NCBI RefSeq assembly: GCF_046054165.1
Contig: NZ_JBFNXK010000004.1
Coordinates: forward strand, 211,024-275,023
Direction: 5' to 3'
DNA length: 64,000 bases
Source of the DNA: Celerinatantimonas sp046054165
GTDB taxonomy: Bacteria; Pseudomonadota; Gammaproteobacteria; Enterobacterales; Celerinatantimonadaceae
The position numbers and the translations under genes were made by a program. The notes under the pieces are model-generated. The model was not told the origin of the DNA. It saw only the letters and a program-made list of their open reading frames with translations, and searched no databases. Shown one piece after another: positions 62,490-64,000 of this stretch. Every line of letters starts with the position of its first letter. The first letter of the stretch is position 1.

Positions 62490-63404
62490 ATGATTGTTAG
62501 TCTAGCCCTGCAGGCTTGTCCTCCCCGCAGTAAACATCGCTTAAAACGTTCTACCAAATTCATCGTCAAAGCTATTATTTTTCATCGATATTTTAAGCAG
62601 ATGGTTCAGTATTTTGCATATGGTGAACGCAGTTTACTCCTGCGCAAGCAATCCCGTTATCTGATGAAATGCATGGTTCCTTATTTACACATAGGTCTCA
62701 GTAAACAAGCAATAATTGATCTTCTCAAAAATCATTATAATTGGCTTGAAACCACTTTTTCACCCGAAATTTGCCATCAAATCTATACCGGCGACGTGAA
62801 ACTGTTTGAATTTACGCTGAATGAACAACCGTTCTATCTCAGCTTAAGTTACGAAGGAAAAGTCAGAAAAGAAGGTGAACTTGCACTTTGTATTAAAAAT
62901 ACTCTAGGTGAAAAATATTATACAGCAGCCGTCACATACCAGAATAAAAGCCTATATATCGGCTGTATTCAGGGAAGTCGTCACGATGATGGCTTTAGTT
63001 CAGAGTTTACCAAGGCATTTTTTGGTATCCGACCGAAGGCATTTATGGTCACTGTCATCCAACAATTGGCTCAGGCGCTATCAATTGAACATATTTATGC
63101 CGTCAAGAATGACACTCATATATACAATGCTAAACGCTATCATGGAAAAGCAGCCCGATTTAATCTGAATTACGATCAACTCTGGGAGGAATTAAATGGT
63201 CATATCCATGACCAATGGCTCTATGAACTACCCGTCATAACCGTGGAACGAGATCTAAGTGAGATCAAGCGTTCACGTCGGAAAACCTATCGACAACGCT
63301 ATGAATGGTTACATGATTTTTATCACCAGCTCATCGTACAGCTCGACATGATGCGAGTCATGCCACGACCCCATCAAGATTTAAATCATCGCCAACCATC
63401 GTAG
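62490..63404 (+). CDS. VirK/YbjX-family (DUF535) protein
   Basis: A protein of about 304 residues. The C-terminal half has the DUF535 pattern: LSIEHIYAVKNDTHIYNAKRYHGKAARFNLNYDQLWEELNG, then LYELPVITVERDLSEIKRSRRKTYRQRYEWLHDF. In Shigella and Salmonella VirK/YbjX relatives affect virulence or peptide resistance through unclear means. The first 35 residues look unrelated and may not be translated: ATG at 62490 has no strong ribosome site, and ATG at 62600 region is a possible later start. It converges on tuf, with a terminator between. Confidence 0.75.
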   Translation: MIVSLALQACPPRSKHRLKRSTKFIVKAIIFHRYFKQMVQYFAYGERSLLLRKQSRYLMKCMVPYLHIGLSKQAIIDLLKNHYNWLETTFSPEICHQIYTGDVKLFEFTLNEQPFYLSLSYEGKVRKEGELALCIKNTLGEKYYTAAVTYQNKSLYIGCIQGSRHDDGFSSEFTKAFFGIRPKAFMVTVIQQLAQALSIEHIYAVKNDTHIYNAKRYHGKAARFNLNYDQLWEELNGHIHDQWLYELPVITVERDLSEIKRSRRKTYRQRYEWLHDFYHQLIVQLDMMRVMPRPHQDLNHRQPS

Positions 63405-63450
63405 ATCAAACAACCATCACAACCTAGGGTGGTGGTTTAAGGATGACAAC

Positions 63451-63477
63451 AAAAAGGCTGCCTAAGGCAGCCTTTTT
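63451..63477. terminator. Bidirectional terminator between the VirK-like gene and tuf
   Basis: AAAAAGGCTGCC and GGCAGCCTTTTT form a 12-bp stem with a three-base loop. T runs lie on both strands, so it suits both converging genes. Confidence 0.93.
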
Positions 63478-63502
63478 AGCGTAATCGTCTCTCTATTCTC
63501 GA

Positions 63503-64000
63503 TTATTCAAGAATTTTTGAAACCACGCCTGCACCTACTGTACGTCCGCCTTCACGAATCGCAAAACGCAGACCTTCGTCCATCGCGATTGGGCAAATCA
63601 GGTCAACTTCAAATTTCACGTTGTCACCTGGCATGACCATTTCTACGCCTTCTGGCAGCTGTACCGCACCTGTTACGTCTGTTGTACGGAAGTAGAACTG
63701 CGGACGGTAACCTTTGAAGAATGGGGTATGACGTCCACCTTCTTCTTTGCTCAGTACGTAAACTTCAGCTTCGAATTTAGTATGTGGAGTAATTGTCCCT
63801 GGTTTTGCCAGTACTTGACCACGTTCCACTTCATCTCGTTTTGTACCACGCAGCAGTGCACCAATGTTTTCACCTGCACGGCCTTCGTCCAGCAGTTTGC
63901 GGAACATTTCTACGCCTGTACACGTGGTTTTGATGGTGTCGTGAATACCCACGATTTCAACTTCTTCACCCACTTTCACAATACCGCGTTCTACACGACC
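63503..64000 (-). CDS. tuf: Elongation factor Tu (C-terminal part, runs off window)
   Basis: The C-terminal 165 or so residues of EF-Tu on the minus strand; the N-terminal GTPase domain is beyond the right edge. Domain II (VKVGEEVEIVGIHDTIKTTCTGVEMFRKLLDEG) and domain III (GGRHTPFFKGYRPQFYFRTTDVTG) are nearly identical to other gammaproteobacterial EF-Tu. It ends AIREGGRTVGAGVVSKILE. The gene is probably the last of the str operon or a separate tuf copy; the window does not show which. Confidence 0.97.
   Translation of the reverse strand, partial: GRVERGIVKVGEEVEIVGIHDTIKTTCTGVEMFRKLLDEGRAGENIGALLRGTKRDEVERGQVLAKPGTITPHTKFEAEVYVLSKEEGGRHTPFFKGYRPQFYFRTTDVTGAVQLPEGVEMVMPGDNVKFEVDLICPIAMDEGLRFAIREGGRTVGAGVVSKILE

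Noticed and set aside
1..64000. tRNA, rRNA, CRISPR, prophage or insertion sequences
   Set aside because: No cloverleaf-like blocks, long direct repeat arrays, transposase genes or phage genes were seen on either strand by eye; small RNAs cannot be excluded without a covariance-model search.

Overview
The window is chromosomal DNA from a gammaproteobacterium with an enteric/Vibrio/Alteromonas-type core genome. Evidence includes crp, damX-dam, aroKB, hofMNOQ, mrcA, OxyR with C199/C208, and the MesX/MesD and second EF-G genes known from marine and environmental lineages. The gene order resembles a compressed form of the E. coli segment yheU-prkB-yhfA-crp-argD-pabA-gph-rpe-dam-damX-aroB-aroK-hofQ-mrcA. 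The genus cannot be named from sequence alone. I saw no rRNA, tRNA, CRISPR array, insertion sequence or prophage.

Layout. 1-4275: minus-strand NitT/TauT-type ABC uptake operon (ATPase and two permeases, the last cut by the window edge), preceded by a separately terminated class-III aminotransferase. 4276-6633: YdfG-like dehydrogenase, LysR regulator and LysE-type exporter. 6825-11543: polar amino-acid ABC importer divergent from a MocR-type regulator, with a 19-bp palindrome between them. 12189-15709: DUF1127 protein, an unusual MiaA-like enzyme, a DUF3624 gene overlapping both neighbours, an SGNH hydrolase and an OprB-like porin. 16232-22819: yheU, prkB, yhfA, crp, a flavin reductase-like protein, ahpF, ahpC and a DUF1338 protein.

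22998-33427: a coiled-coil porin behind two LacI-type operator palindromes, the arginine/ornithine succinyltransferase genes (astC/argD, astA, astD) behind ARG boxes, pabA, and a cluster of three lipoproteins with an MltC-like transglycosylase. 34099-45718: the hofMNOQ-aroKB-damX-dam-rpe-gph string (minus) divergent from mrcA (PBP1A). 45811-51666: oxyR, a metal ABC importer behind a Zur-like box, and the mesX-mesD oxygen-dependent methionine synthase pair. 51744-59293: CecR-type TetR regulator, a PepSY membrane protein and the ybhG-ybhF-ybhS-ybhR drug/cation exporter. 59395-64000: second EF-G with a long leader, a YaeR glyoxalase-like protein, a VirK/YbjX-family protein and the 3' end of tuf.

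How parts fit together. Several units are self-contained: peroxide defence (OxyR, AhpCF), peptidoglycan and division (PBP1A, DamX, MltC-like), DNA uptake and methylation (Hof proteins, Dam), nitrogen/arginine use (Ast, two ABC importers, ArgR and MocR sites) and metal/methionine supply. The least explained parts are the triple-lipoprotein cluster, the LacI-type operators facing a coiled-coil porin, a three-residue insertion in the cAMP loop of Crp, and the atypical MiaA. Operator and promoter calls are by eye and need motif scanning.
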